NCBI GenBank assembly: GCA_944320855.1
Contig: CALUJF010000025.1
Location: forward strand, 1-42,683
DNA: 42,683 nt
Reading direction: 5' to 3'
From: an uncultured Phocaeicola sp.
Lineage (GTDB): Bacteria > Bacteroidota > Bacteroidia > Bacteroidales > Bacteroidaceae
Below, one piece after another: positions 42,321-42,683 of the stretch. The notes below the pieces were generated by a model that did not search any database, was not told the origin of the DNA, and was given only the letters and a program-made list of their open reading frames with translations. Within the stretch, counting starts at the first letter, position 1. The number at the start of each line of letters is the position of its first letter. The position numbers and the translations under genes were made by a program.

Positions 42321-42683
42321 TTATACAGTCATGATTTCCTTATCCTTGGCAGCAAACATATCGTCAATCTGCTTTATAAACTTGTCGTGTACCTTCTGCA
42401 GTTTGGCTTCGCTGTTCTTCTGCTCGTCTTCAGGCATACCTTCTTTAACTGCTTTCTTCAGAGCGTCGATAGCGTCACGACGTGCGTTGCGTACACTAAC
42501 CTTAGCTGTTTCCACTTCAGCTTTACACTGTTTTGACAATTGTTTACGGCGTTCCTCTGTCAATGGAGGTATACCGATACGGATGATTTCGCCATTGTTT
42601 TCAGGCATAATTCCAAGTTCTGAGTCGATGATGGCTTTCTCAATCACGCGGAACATGCTCTTGTCCCAAGGCTTGATAGCTAT
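42321..42683 (-). CDS. frr: Ribosome recycling factor, N-terminus off the window
   Basis: Splits post-termination ribosomes together with EF-G. The frame enters from the right edge ([18 protein letters not shown]) and ends ...KDKEIMTV with TAA at 42321-42323, so about 120 of the usual 185 residues are present. Signatures are [26 protein letters not shown] ([18 protein letters not shown]) and [14 protein letters not shown]. The start lies beyond 42683. It is the first of the rightmost minus-strand genes. Confidence 0.95.
   Translation of the reverse strand: MAIKPWDKSMFRVIEKAIIDSELGIMPENNGEIIRIGIPPLTEERRKQLSKQCKAEVETAKVSVRNARRDAIDALKKAVKEGMPEDEQKNSEAKLQKVHDKFIKQIDDMFAAKDKEIMTV

Overview
The window looks like a gut Bacteroidales chromosome (Bacteroides/Phocaeicola type). 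The evidence is a MurF-Alr fusion, a GSCFA protein, a Complex I operon without nuoEFG, a DUF3871 protein, a TonB receptor paired with a surface lipoprotein, promoters of the TTTG / TAnnTTTG type, and AT-rich leaders with little Shine-Dalgarno. All gene calls are from reading translated sequence; no searches were run.

Layout. (1) 1-5250 is an AT-rich accessory module, all on the minus strand: a DUF3871 protein, an unknown protein, a Sak3/DUF1071-type annealing protein, a PD-(D/E)XK nuclease, a chain of five overlapping small ORFs (two with zinc-binding cysteines) and a gene running off the left edge. Intrinsic terminators separate its transcription units. (2) 5250-6530 holds a gene-free stretch with a structured, terminator-ended candidate RNA, then ssrA (tmRNA) with its own promoter and terminator, then a 12-unit array with an exact 11-bp period. 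ssrA genes are common integration sites, so the left module is probably an island inserted beside it. (3) 6535-11560 holds manA, and a surface lipoprotein plus TonB-dependent receptor operon with 11-bp phased TTACA repeats upstream. (4) 11747-22579 is the nuoA-B-CD-H-I-J-K-L-M-N operon. Nearly every gene junction is filled by a mosaic repeat/hairpin element. (5) 22719-29977 holds a small exported protein, trkA, dxs, and divergently GSCFA plus murF-alr. (6) 30005-32557 holds a second 11-bp array, then an operon of a galactitol-type EIIC permease and an exported KduI. (7) 32810-39458 is a sulfonation operon: cysQ, an SLC13 permease, cysC, cysD, cysN and a PAPS-type sulfotransferase. (8) 39569-42683 holds an APC permease, rsgA and the start-truncated frr.

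How the genes work together. The nuo genes encode a quinone-reducing proton pump with no NADH-input module, so electrons must come from another donor. The cys operon takes up sulfate, activates it to PAPS, transfers the sulfo group with the sulfotransferase and removes PAP with CysQ. There is no PAPS reductase or sulfite reductase beside it, so it looks built for sulfonation rather than cysteine synthesis. The EIIC/KduI pair suggests handling of uronate-derived ketoses, in a phylum that normally lacks a working PTS.

The least explained signals are the two 11-bp phased intergenic arrays, the nuo junction elements (with an apparent related invasion of coding sequence in nuoL), and the candidate RNA beside ssrA.
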